The translations under genes were made by a program, and so were the position numbers. A DNA stretch of 64,000 nt, from NCBI RefSeq assembly GCF_937616625.2, contig NC_065577.1:6923001-6987000 (forward strand). The letters run 5' to 3'. The DNA comes from Mercurialis annua (Eukaryota; Streptophyta; Magnoliopsida; Malpighiales; Euphorbiaceae). The notes below the pieces were generated by a model that did no database searches, was not told where the DNA came from, and was given only the letters and a program-made list of their open reading frames with translations. Positions 46,906-58,200 of this stretch are shown here, one piece after another; the first letter of the stretch is position 1, and every line of letters begins with the position of its first letter.

Positions 46906-48538
46906 TCAAGAACAATCTTGTAAAATACTTGCAGCTTCGGTCCGTTGTTCATCACTTAATTCCGAAGGAAATTCAACGAAAAATGTAATTCGTAAATCGC
47001 CTCTTTTACCTTCTGTTTTAGTAGGCATACCTTGCCCTTGAATGATCTTTACATAACCTGGGTATATAATTTCGTCGAATGATAACCACATTCTTTCTCC
47101 CCCGAGTAATGGAGCTGATATAGAACATCCTGTAAGAGACTGAACTAATTGGATTTCAAGTCCGTACTCTAAATCGTCGCCATTTCGTGTGAACAATGGA
47201 TGTCGTTTTTCGTCTATCAAGAAAATTATATCTGCGGGGAGATATCCTGGTTTTTCGTCGCCTTTTCCTTCGAATTTTATCTTTGTTCCTTGCTTCCATC
47301 CTGGCTTCACTTTTATCTTCAGGGTCTCATCTACTTTCTTGATTATTCTACACAATTAAATCAAGATTTTATGTTGATATTCTAATGAGTGTATCTTTAA
47401 AATATCCTATCTAAGTGTAATAAGCAACTTACCCATTTGAGATAATATCTCTAGTAATCTTAATTTTCTTGACACATCCATGGCATAATTCCTCCAGTGT
47501 GCACTCTAACTTCCTCTCAACCGGTGAAGGAATTCTCCAAGCAGTTGATTGAGAGTATACAATCGGCGTAGCACCCATTCTTGTCGGACTTATGATTGAA
47601 GAAGGAATTTCAGTGTCCGAAGCTCTTCTTCTACCCGTGCTTTTCGACCTAGATTTATTAGGCAGCGCAGGAGAACTGCCAGGGCTAGTACTTAAGTAAT
47701 TTTTAGGGTTTGGAGAAGTTGTTCGTCTCATGTTTCTACCCGTACTTTTTGATCGAGAGGTATCTTGTGCCGGAGAAGTGCTCCTCCGGCTTGCATTTCT
47801 CGACAATTGCGTAGGACTACGGGAAGATATTCGGCTTTTTTTGTTTATATTTGTTTGAACGGAAGGCCGAGAAAAGAAGCTTTCGTCCATGCTTTTGTTA
47901 TGGTGTGACGAACCACCTCGAGATGGAAAATCTCTCGGGGGTGGTGTTTTTGGCTCGTAAGCAATTTTCATTGGAGTTTCTTGAATCTTTTTCTCATTAA
48001 GAGCCTAAAATATAATAAAAAAAACATCATTAGATTGATTTATGAATCTTATTAAATAAAGTCGTTTGCATGAGATGATTTATAGACAAATTGTTCTTGA
48101 AGATTTTCATTTTTCAGCATATGTAAAAACATTTTCATATGGAAAAAAATTGAAAGGATGAATGTCAATATTTAAAATCTAAACCTTCCATTTTAAGCTA
48201 TATTCAAACAATCGCAATTTAGATGAAAGGATCATGCAAATTTTTGGAATAAATTTTGTACATATTGTAATGAAATATATTGCAATATATTCATGTATAA
48301 ATTACGTTTATTTTGTAGTAAAATAAAAAAATTAAAAAATCAATTTGTTCACCTTGTAGGCTTCGTTAATTTGTCGAAATTTGACCTGAGCTTCATCTTT
48401 GTTGGATGGATTTTTATCAGGATGCCATAATGTAACAAGAGATTTATAAGCTTTACACATTTCTTTAATGGTTGCACTTTTAGAAATTCCAAGGATACCA
48501 TAGAAGTCGACTGTCGTCGAACGCGGCGGATCTCCCAT
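46906..48538 (-). CDS. DnaJ/Hsp40 co-chaperone, CTD-containing (DNAJB-like)
   Basis: Three exons on the minus strand, 48538-48353, 48004-47433 and 47347-46906, with GT-AG junctions in phase, giving 399 residues. The J domain (about residues 10-65) starts DFYGILGISKSAT and carries the HPD triad at 39-41 (WHPDKN), which stimulates Hsp70 ATPase. Residues about 75-225 form a Ser/Arg/Pro-rich, probably disordered linker with repeated SRSKSTGR motifs instead of the usual G/F region; there is no CxxCxGxG zinc domain. Two C-terminal substrate-binding domains follow: LECTLEELCHGCVKKIKITRDI, then VKPGWKQGTKIKFEGKGDE, LIDEKRHPLFTRNGDDLEY, SLTGCSISAPLLGG and RGDLRITFFVEFP. It resembles the At1g11040-type Hsp40. 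The product is probably cytosolic or nuclear, as no targeting signal is seen. Confidence 0.92.
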
Positions 48539-49688
48539 GAGAAGAAGAAAAATAGATTAAAGACAGAAAAAATAAACAAAATTAGCAAAAGGAAACAAAG
48601 AGTATTTTGTGAAGAAGCTTGCGTAATGGTAGGCTTATTAGGAGGGGCTTATATTAGGCAAAATTCTGTTTTTGATTGTAGATGAGAACAGGCTACTAAG
48701 TCAGTTTCTTGCTGTAGATAATTTTATTTATTTAAATATTATGGTGTTATTATAACTATTATTAGAGTATCTAAATTGTATTTTATCTGTTTTGTATATA
48801 AATCATTTATCATACTCAATCCAGGGATAAATTTTATGTGTCTAGTGTATTATCATTATTTATGAACATAGCGAATTGAATTTTACCACGTCATTAAATG
48901 ATGTCATTGCAAGACAAATTAAATTTAATTACTATGTAATGATTTAGCAATATTCAATTTGTTATATAATTCATGGGTGAGAAGAGAGTGGAGTGTATTT
49001 AAGAATTTTATATTTTTTTAAATTGATTTATTTCCATTGAATCGCATCTGAATTATTTAGAGTTAAAATTATCCAATTTGTGAATGGATTTAATTGCTAG
49101 TATCAAGTACCTGTTTTAAAGCTGTATAACTGAAAATAGGGTGTGTAGTTTTTAGCTAGTTGCAAAGTTAGTGTAATTAAATTGCATTATAGAAGTTAGG
49201 TTAGATGCAAGTGAAATGTAGCAGTTCTAATCAGAAGTTCGGTTATGTATTACAATTTACATATATATCTTACTTAGTTATTCTCAAATCATTCTTAAGA
49301 TACGTATAATAACCTAACCAAACGAATGGAATTTTAACATGAATTCGTTTAGGCAAAATGTCTTAAAAAAAACACTCATTTTAACCCCCTTCTCCATTAT
49401 ATTCTAACCTTTTAAAATCGTCAAAAAATTTTGGGCCTGTAGCTTTCCCGTCCCCCCCCCCCTCCCCTTCGTCGGGCGGTGTTTGTGTGCGGGTGTGCCA
49501 CCAGAAATCGGGCTTCAAGTTCACGTCTTATTAATAAGCCGACAGCTGATTTTGTTCAAATCTTCATATTTCAATTTCAATTGTATCCTCGGTGTGGTAT
49601 TTGAGGACTCAGAGAGTGTCACGTATGATGTTTCTAAATGACATCCACATTTAAAATAATCCAGTTGATTCGTACATGAAGGTATTTA
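48539..49688. other. DnaJ upstream region
   Basis: Promoter side of the DnaJ gene. AT-rich apart from a C-rich run with 10 consecutive C at about 49453-49462. No gene or delimited repeat. Confidence 0.45.
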
Positions 49689-49697
49689 AAAAAAATT

Positions 49698-49985
49698 GGC
49701 TGATGGTCTAAAAAAAGCTTCCACCTTTTAGCCCCTTTTAGTTTGCCCCTGACGTTGTAAAATGGCCGATTATACCTAAATACACACCTTATTTCGTATT
49801 CAGTTCCACCCTAGCCTAAAGAAATTAACACTGTGGCAGCCAAATCTGCTTACTCATCGGCTGATGTGGATGCCACGGTGGAATTGAAACTGAATGATGT
49901 GAATTTGAGTGTAATCGGTTATTTTACAACGTCAAAGTATAAACGAAAAAGGCTAAAAGGTGGAGGTTTTTTCAGACTATTAGCC
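49698..49985. mobile_element. Mutator-like MITE (288 bp)
   Basis: Ends GGCTGATGGTCTAAAAAAAG and TTTTTTCAGACTATTAGCC are inverted repeats that continue inward (GTTGTAAAATGGCCGATTA against TAATCGGTTATTTTACAAC). The flanking A-rich sequence allows an 8-bp duplication, AAAAAATT. The 92-codon frame starting with GTG at 49833 lies in it and is not a gene. The terminal GGCTRAT motif links it to the elements at 24764 and 51479. Confidence 0.75.
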
Positions 49986-50088
49986 AAAAAATTAATGGGT
50001 TTATATACTTTTTCGGACATTAAAAGCCTAGTTGATCTTCAAGTTAAATATAGGGACATATATGATTCTTTTCTAAATAATCATATAC

Positions 50089-50783
50089 TTTTTTTTTTTA
50101 ACAAAGGCTAAAATTTCCATTAATAATAACGAAAATTACATGAACGGTTTCTCAACATACAGAGTCAACTATTCTATAAAAGATGATGAGAGCTGTAAAA
50201 ATACAGTCATCGACTAGGGCTAAACTAACCACCATGGGTCACCCAAATTTATAGACTAAAACTAGATCTAATAATAAAATCTAGATTTATTGAACGTTCT
50301 AAGGAAGTCTAACTTCGAATGCACGCCTGATCACATCTTCTGTGATACATCTGTTCTCTTGAAGATTAAAAACAACATCGATATTGACGCAAAACATACC
50401 TGTACTTGATGAAATCCGTCGTAAGATGCTGCCTATAATTGTTTCAGAGATCTAAGTCGTTTGCACCGCAAAAAACAATTTCATCTCGAAAGATGAAAAA
50501 AAACTACTCTTAATTTCGATTAGATTAGATCTAATCTCAATTAAAATACTATAGTAGAAAATAATTTCTAAATTTAGACCAAAATTGGCCAAGAAAGAAA
50601 TTTTATTCAAAAACTAAAGATAAAAACTATAAAAAAAACTAATTTGAGAGATCGGTGAGGTGATTTTTGGCCAAAATGAACAAGAAGAAAAAAACTTACT
50701 AGGGTTTAAGAGGTTTTTCAAAAGAGAAAGACGGCTAGTAACGTTGTCTTGTAGCATATAACAACCCCATTTTCCTTTTTAAT
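50089..50783 (-). mobile_element. LINE-type retroposon, reverse orientation, 15-bp TSD
   Basis: On the minus strand it ends TTATTAATGGAAATTTTAGC and an A tract (T run 50089-50099 on plus). A perfect 15-bp duplication, TAAATAATCATATAC, flanks it (50074-50088 and 50784-50798). It has no reverse transcriptase. Its 5' half looks like a UTR or leader (CTCTTTTGAAAAACCTC, TTAAACCCTAG) joined directly to a LINE 3' UTR. That suggests an internally deleted LINE or a LINE-dependent non-autonomous element. The 3' part is shared with 31370-31535. Confidence 0.85.
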
Positions 50784-50798
50784 TAAATAATCATATAC

Positions 50799-51214
50799 AT
50801 CAGCATGATTTAATGCTTTTCTAATCTTTTTTGCCGACTTGCAATATATTTTATCGGAAACAGAAGAAAATGATTATGTAATTGCTCATTAATTAATTTT
50901 GACTATGTCTTCGGATGAGTTCTATTAGAATAAAGTTCACTTTAGAGATAGGTGTTTATCTGTATCTAAAACAATTTGATATCCATTAGCTAGCAGCAGC
51001 AACGCTCTTAAAAGCTCAAATTATTTGAGAAATGGAACTTTTATAAATTAATCTATCGAGAATTTTAAATTTTTAAATTAATGACTCTAGCCAATTGATT
51101 TGATCAAATTTAAATTGTAATGCACCTTTTAAACAATAAAAAGTTGCTATCGGAGGACAATTTTTTTGATGCACACCAATTTGTATGATTAAAAAGGTCC
51201 AAAACTAAGAACTC
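50799..51214. other. AT-rich spacer
   Basis: No gene or repeat is recognised between the retroposon and the SINE. Confidence 0.4.
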
Positions 51215-51230
51215 AATAGACAAAGTTCAT

Positions 51231-51363
51231 GCCAATGTGGGCCTAATCTGAATGGTTAAGGCGTTTTTAAGTGCATCGAAAGATTGTAGGTACGAACTAC
51301 GCCTCGTTAACTAACAACTAATATGAGACTTTAAAGAGTCGATTTCCACCCTTAATAAAAAAA
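51231..51363 (+). mobile_element. tRNA-derived SINE (133 bp)
   Basis: The head resembles RNA polymerase III promoters: box A-like CTAATCTGAATGGTTAAGGC and box B-like AGGTACGAACTAC (consensus GGTTCGAANCC). It ends in an A-rich tail and is flanked by a perfect 16-bp duplication, AATAGACAAAGTTCAT (51215-51230 and 51364-51379). Size and structure fit a plant SINE mobilised by LINEs. Confidence 0.85.
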
Positions 51364-51478
51364 AATAGACAAAGTTCATAAACTCATTAAACTTGACTCG
51401 ATCATCGATTAACTCACTCAAATAGATAAAAATAATTCCATATTGAAAATAAAAAAATACTATCTATTTTTTTAATTA

Positions 51479-52170
51479 GGCTAATGAGCTGAAAAAACCC
51501 CGACCTTTGTTTTATTTTTCAATACCACCCCGACGTAGCAATTTTTTTGATTATACCTTATTCAAATTTTTAGTTTTCAATTGCACCCTGATTTAAAAAA
51601 AATTAAATATTTATTATTATAAGGACTAAAATATGTAAAACAACCACATTTAAGGATTATTATATACTTTTTTCCATTTGGCCAAATTCAAACAAGTCCT
51701 TAAACTTAAATAGATTTCAGATAAATTCTAAAAATAATTAAAAAAAAAATTCAGTTTCCGGAGAAGAAGGAGCTGATCCTCCTCCGGCAGCTCTTGGCCT
51801 GAGGAGCAGCTCCTCAGGCCTGGAGCTGCTGCTCCTCCGTTGAGGAGCTGGCGGAGGAGGAGCAGCTGCTCCTCCTTCGGAAATTATTTTTTATTTTATT
51901 TTTTTAATTAACTTAAATTTAATTAATTTTTTAATAGTATAAAGAAGATGGTTTTTTATTATAATTTATAACATTAAAGATTTTTTAGATTTTTTAATAA
52001 AAATGAAGGACCTCTTTTGAATATTAACCAAATGAAAAGAGTTCAATTTAGTGTATTAGGGTGCAATTGAAAACTAAAAATTCGAAATAAAGTATAGTCA
52101 AAAAAATTACTACGCCGGGGTGGAATTGAAAAATATAATAAAGGTCGGAATTTTTTTCAGCCCATTAGCC
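51479..52170. mobile_element. Mutator-like foldback element (692 bp) with palindromic core
   Basis: TIRs GGCTAATGAGCTGAAAAAAC and TTTTTTTCAGCCCATTAGCC, with a perfect 9-bp duplication TTTTAATTA (51470-51478 and 52171-52179). The GC-rich middle (51755-51885) is a cluster of GAGGAGCAGCTCCTC-type palindromes, including one with 12-bp arms at 51796-51820. Same structural type as 24764-25795 but with a different core. Confidence 0.88.
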
Positions 52171-52179
52171 TTTTAATTA

Positions 52180-54067
52180 TTATTCTCTATGAATTGAAAA
52201 AGACAATATAGAATAGAAAATTAATACTTTGTCTGACTCAAATGAACAATACAATTGAAAATGATATACCAATAATATGATGGATTTTGATAAAAATTCA
52301 TAAATTAATTTAAGAAGAAACAATTAAAATAATTAAATATTTAAGATCAATGGGGATTCGTAATTAAACTGATTTGATCAATTAGATCATATCAATAGAA
52401 TTTTATGTTTTGGAGCTATATATTTCTGAAAGAAAAAAAAATTAGTTGTATTTATCATATTTTATTTTATTTATTTTTTTGATGGAAAGTTATCTATCGT
52501 ATTTGAATAAATGCATATATTAAAAAAAGTTAATCAAAAATCAACTACATTTATCATTTATTGCTCATTCAGTGACTTATTTTGTATCTTTTTTAAAATT
52601 AATTTATCGAAAAGGAAAAAAAATAAAAAGCAAGAAAAGTGTAAGATAATACCGAATGTCTTCATTAATTATTTTATAAATTAATATATTCAAATAAGAT
52701 TATTTTAGATATAAATAAATGAAACAATTCAAAATCTTTTAAAAAGTTATATGTATAAAAAGAAAACACTTAAAAGTATATGTTTTTTGTTGAATTACAT
52801 AATAATATCTCTAATATTTGCTAAGAAAATATTATTAGAAATTTTATTTTCGTATGATTTTAATTTTTACAATTACATCTCTGTAGAATAATGTTAATAT
52901 TTCTTTTAACAAAAATTATACTTAAATCATTTTTAAATTTATAAAAGTACATTTATAATTAAAAAGAGAAAATACAAAGATTTTGTACAAACTGTTCCAG
53001 TCTTGATAAGACAAAAAGGATTAACCTATGACATGCAGGACCCACTCTTCAACTCTTCTCAATTTGGAGCGTGTAAGTAAACCCAAGTTATCATTAGACT
53101 GTGAGTAACACGCTCCTAAAACTCACAAGAAGCCAACAATTCGCAGCAGCCAAAGCTCTGAATCTGATACCCATAATAGCTATCAAAAAGGAGTTTGACC
53201 AAATTCATTAGTTTCCTCATCATTTCTAACAAAATTAAAAGCTCAGTTCGGTTCCTTAATTTGCTGTTCGAAGTTAAATAATTTACTTTCCGTTATTTTA
53301 ATCAATTAAAGATAATATTCTTTATTTTTAAATTAATTAAAAAAAATATATTTTATTTTCAGATCAATTAAAAATAAAATTAGAGCATTCCTATCCTTAA
53401 ACTTGATTATATTATTATACAGTTTTATTTTTAATTGATTAAAATAATGAATTATTCGACATTAAGTTATAAATTGAGGGATACAATTGACCCTTTATTG
53501 AAATCCAATTGCAGCATAAAATTTCCAAAAAAGAGAAAACAAATCCAATCTTTATTCTGTCTTTCTAGTTGATTCCTTTGTCTATTTTACATGTTTTAAT
53601 CAAGGCACATTCTCTATTCCCTCAATAATTTAAATTTTATTTGTTCATTTTAATCTATTTTATTTATTTAATTAGTTCTTCTACTTCTTTGCCACTGTTG
53701 TTTACTTGGTCTTTTGTAAAATTTCATTTTTTTTTGAAATTGTTTCATTTTTTTATTTGGTCTTTTTAAGGTTGAAATTTAATCGTAAAGGGACGAAATA
53801 AATAAATTTTAACCCAATAACTACTGGCTTAATACATAATTTGAACCCTGAAATTATACCATTTATCTATCTAATTCTTAAATTTAACTTTTCTAAATAA
53901 TCATATTTTACCACTGAACTTAATAAATAAATAAACATTAATTCTCTCTGTTTTAAGTGTTAAGAGTTTAACATTTATTTATTTATCAAATTCAGAGGTC
54001 AAATAAAATTATTTAACAAATTCAGAAATTCAATTAAAGCACGTTAAAACACATTTATTTATTTATC
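52180..54067. other. AT-rich spacer 5' of the LINE
   Basis: No gene is seen. A ~80-bp local duplication (word ATTTATTTATTTATCAAATT) occurs at about 53970 and 54050. The segment from 53824 resembles a MITE end (GGCTTAATACATAATTTGAA) but a partner end was not identified. Confidence 0.4.
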
Positions 54068-54106
54068 AAATTCAGAAATTATTTCTTTCTCTGTTAGTCG
54101 TTTGTC

Positions 54107-55231
54107 ATGGATACTGGGTCAAGTAACACTAACCAGGAGAAAATGCATGAAAGCACGTTAAACAAAATGGCCGAGCTGGTCATTGATGATGATGAGGAAG
54201 AAGTGGGAATGGACGAGGATCTTAGTTGTTGCCTGGTGGGTAAGCTAGCTACTGATAGAGTCATCAACTTTAGGGCTCTCCGAAACACCATGTCCCAAGT
54301 GTGGAGACCCCTACAAGGTGTTAGCATTACTGAGCTAGAAGGAAGTGAGGAGGAGCAAAACCAGAGGTTTTTGTTCCAGTTCTTCCACGAAGTGGATATT
54401 CAAAGAGTTATCGATGGTGGCCCTTGGTCTTTCGACAACCAAAATCTCATTCTCTGCCGCTTGAGTAAGGGAGAAAGTCCGGTGGAGGTCGCTCTTAATG
54501 ATATTGATTTCTGGGTCCAAGTGTATAAGCTGCCAGTTGGGTTCATGAGCGAAAAGGTGGCTAAAAGTATTGGGAACCATCTCGGAGTGTTCCTAGAGTC
54601 TGATAAGAACAACTTTACAGGAGGATGGAGGAAGTTCATGAGAATCAAGGTGAAGGTCTGCGTTAATGCCCCTCTAGTCAGCTCTATGCGGTTAAGAAGA
54701 CAGGGTGGCTCGGGGACGGAGGTGGAGTTCAAGTATGAGAGACTGGGGATATTTTGCTTTATCTGTGGTCTCATCGGCCACACTGATGCATTCTGCAGAC
54801 GCAGACTCACGTGCAGCCCCGAGGATATTATCCTTGCTTTTTCCGGCGAGCTAAGAGCTGGAAATAAGCGCCAACAACAAAACTCGGCGGAGAATAAGTG
54901 GTTAAAGGAAGGGGACATGGCAAAAACCAGGCGGAATAGTCCTGTCAGTCCGGCCGATGAGGGTCAGTCCAGGACGGGGGGCGATTTGGCATATCAGACT
55001 GAGCACAGGCTGGAGGGAACAGAGGGACAGAACCTGCAATTGACAAAAAACCAGGTTGGTGAAGTTGTCATTGGGGAACCAAAGAGAAAACGCATCTGTG
55101 AGGAGAATGTTTTGTACGCAGGGGACAAGGGGAGTGATGTGGCAGACTCGCAGGTTAAGGCCTCAGTAGTCTTGTCAAAAAACGATTTTGGGGCGGGCTC
55201 TGGCATGGACCAGGCCCGCCAACATCAATGA
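54107..55231 (+). CDS. LINE ORF1 protein (RNA-binding, CCHC zinc knuckle)
   Basis: 374 residues from an ATG 24 bp into the element. The N-terminus is acidic; a DUF4283-like region with FLFQFFHEVDIQRVIDGGPW and FWVQVYKLP spans about residues 50-190. One zinc knuckle, CFICGLIGHTDAFC (C-x2-C-x4-H-x4-C), is near residue 225. The tail is hydrophilic with a basic EPKRKRI segment that could act as nuclear localisation signal. In plant L1 elements this protein coats the RNA and accompanies it for target-primed reverse transcription. Its stop codon overlaps the ORF2 start as ATGA. Confidence 0.92.
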   Translation: MDTGSSNTNQEKMHESTLNKMAELVIDDDEEEVGMDEDLSCCLVGKLATDRVINFRALRNTMSQVWRPLQGVSITELEGSEEEQNQRFLFQFFHEVDIQRVIDGGPWSFDNQNLILCRLSKGESPVEVALNDIDFWVQVYKLPVGFMSEKVAKSIGNHLGVFLESDKNNFTGGWRKFMRIKVKVCVNAPLVSSMRLRRQGGSGTEVEFKYERLGIFCFICGLIGHTDAFCRRRLTCSPEDIILAFSGELRAGNKRQQQNSAENKWLKEGDMAKTRRNSPVSPADEGQSRTGGDLAYQTEHRLEGTEGQNLQLTKNQVGEVVIGEPKRKRICEENVLYAGDKGSDVADSQVKASVVLSKNDFGAGSGMDQARQHQ

Positions 55232-58200
55232 GTATCTTATCTTGGAACTGTCGTGGGCTGGGCAACCCACGAACAGTTCAGGCCCTTGTGGGGCTGGTTA
55301 AGGAGGTTAAGCCAGATATTATTTTTCTTATCGAAACGTTGTGTGCAAGGCCCAAGTTGGAGGAGGTTAAGATCAAGGTGGGCTTTGATGGGTTATTTGT
55401 AGTTGATTGTATCGGGCACAGTGGTGGGCTGGCCCTTCTGTGGAAGGGTATGAAAAAAGTCAGCTTGAGGGGCTTTTCTAAATTTTTCATTGATGTTAAC
55501 GTTGAGCTCAGGCAGGGAGGTCTTTGGAGGCTTACTGGTTTCTATGGTGAACCAGATAGAAGAAAGAAAAGAGATTCCTGGCAAATTCTCAAATCTCTTT
55601 CGAGGGATTCTCAGATGCCCTGGTGCTGTCTAGGGGATTTTAATGACCTGCTCGATCCGGGAGAAAAGAAAGGTCGTGTCCCTCACCCTAACTGGATGTT
55701 GGAGGGCTTCCGGGACGCCATTAATAATACTGGTCTGATTGATTTGGGGATGGGGGGTTACCCTTGGACCTGGGAGAGAGGTCGTGGGTCGGATGCCTGG
55801 GTCCAGGAGAGACTCGACAGGGCATTTGGGTGTGAAAATTGGTGTCTTAAATTCCCTACAGCTAGGGTTATGTCGGTGGGTTGTGAAGCTTCAGACCACC
55901 TTCCTATTCACCTTAAGCTGCTCGAGGAAAGGACAGGCAGGAGAAAGCATCGCTTTCGTTTTGAGAACCTCTGGGTTAACGAAGCGGATTGCCAAGAGGT
56001 TGTGGAGGCAGGGTGGAATGGAAGTTCGGGCGAGGGGATTAGAGGAAAAATCAAAAGCGTCTCTGCGGTCTTGGAAAGCTGGGGCAGAGATAAGGCCACG
56101 AGGTTCCATAAGAGGATCAAAGCTCTTAAAGCAAAAGTTGACTGCCTTAGGTGGAGAAGGGATGCGATCGGGGTCCAGTGTTTTAAGAGTGCCGTTTCGG
56201 AGCTGAACCATGTCCAAGATCAGGAAAGAGCTTACTGGAGGCAAAGATCCAAAAATTTCTGGTACAAGGACGGTGACGCTAACACTCGGTTCTTTCATAA
56301 GTCTGCCTCTTCTAGGAAAAAGCGCAACAATATCAGTAAGCTTCAGAAGGAGGACAACTCGTGGGTGTCTTGGGGAAGTGGCTTGGAGTCACATATGGTA
56401 GAGTATTTTCAAACTTTATTTAAATCCTCTGTGAATCATGGTATTGATATCCCATGTCTAGCTAACCTCAAGAGAGTGGAGAATAGCGACACTTTGATGG
56501 AGACCATTTCCGAAAGGGAAGTTCGTAGCGCCGTGTTTAGTATGAAAGGAGATAAGGCCCCAGGCCCCGATGGACTAACTCCGGCATTCTTCCAGAATTT
56601 TTGGCCCACTGTTAAGAAGGACTTGGTGGCGGCTGTGAACGGTTTCGTCCTCAGTGGAGTAGGGTACGAGGGAATCAACGACACCCTCATCACTCTGATT
56701 CCTAAGAAGAAGAATCCTATTGCTATGGGTGATCTCCGTCCTATCTCCTTGTGCAATGTGTTTTATAAGATTGTGTCGAAGGTTGTGGCGAACAGGCTTA
56801 AAAGTTTTCTGCCACTGATTATCTCAGAGAGCCAAAGCGCGTTTGTGCCTAATAGGCTGATTAGCGACAACGTCATGATTGCTTTTGAAACTATGCATTT
56901 TCTGAAAAGGAAGTCTCAAGGAAAGGAGGGATTCGCTGCGCTGAAAATTGACATGTCGAAAGCCTATGATAAAATTGAATGGTGCTTTGTGGAGAGAATG
57001 CTGCTTGCTTTTGGTTTTGATACTCAGTTTGTTAGTGTGATCATCAGGTGCATCTCGTCGGTCCGCTACTTCGTGGTGCACGAAGGTACGGAGGTCGGCC
57101 CTATCGTCCCTAATAGGGGTATTAGACAAGGAGATCCTCTATCTCCCTATCTATTCATCTTATGTGCGGAGTGCCTTAGTCTTTTGCTTCAAGAAAAGGA
57201 GAGTTTGGGCCAAATCCACGGTGTTAAAGTGTGTAGAAGGGCTCCCCCCATATCCCATCTGTTCTTCGCCGATGATTGCTTGCTCTTTTTTAAGGCAAAA
57301 GAGTGTGAGACAGCCCATATTATTGATGTTCTGAAGGTCTACGAGGTCAGCTCTGGTCAGACGGTTAATTTTGGCAAATCCTCTATTTTCTTCAGCAAAA
57401 ACGTGGCATCGGATAAAGCGGAGTCTATTAGGACTCAATTGGGTGTTGATGTTATGAACTCTGAAGGCTCCTACTTGGGGTTGCCTTTCATGATAGGGCG
57501 TAACAAGAGTGCAGTCTTCGGTATGCTCAAAAACCGCATCTGGTCCCGCATTCAAGGGTTGAGACACTGTTTTCTCTCTGCTGCAGGTAGAGAGCTAATT
57601 ATTAAATCGGTTCTGCAGGCCATCCCGAATTACTATTTCAATGTGTTCCTCATTACCTCTTCGGTGTGTAAGGAGATTGAGAGACTCCTTAACTCCTTTT
57701 GGTGGGGGTCGAGAAAGAGTGGTGATGCGAGAGGCATTAACTGGGCCTGTTGGGAAAAACTTTGCTTTCCAAAGAAGCTTGGCGGGATAGGTTTTAAAAA
57801 CCTTAGGGAGTTCAATTTAGCGATGCTCAGCAAGCAGGGTTGGCGCCTTATTACCTCCCCGCACTCTCTGGCCAGCAAGATCCTCAAGGCGAAATACTTC
57901 TATGATTCGGATTTCTTGAGTGCCAAGGTTGGAGCTAACCCAAGTTATGTATGGAAAAGCCTCATGGAGGCCCAGGAAATTGTGAGAAAAGGGACGAGAT
58001 GGAGAATTGGGAATGGTAACACGGCCCTTATAGGCGTCGATCCGTGGCTACCTGATGACAACATAGGAAAACCGGAGACTGAGTTGGCTGATCAGGTGAA
58101 AATTGCCCCTGTTAGCTATCTCTTTGATATGTCGTCGGGTACTTGTAGCTGGGATAGAAGGAAAGTGGACAGTCTCTTCTCGGAAAGAGACAGAAGTCTG

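Noticed and set aside
49833..50111. 92-codon frame
   Set aside because: It starts with GTG and lies across a MITE end and a retroposon tail; no protein similarity.
57160..57567. Antisense frames within the LINE ORF2, and similar ones on the minus strand of ORF1 and the kinase
   Set aside because: Shadows of strongly coding sense frames; no independent evidence.
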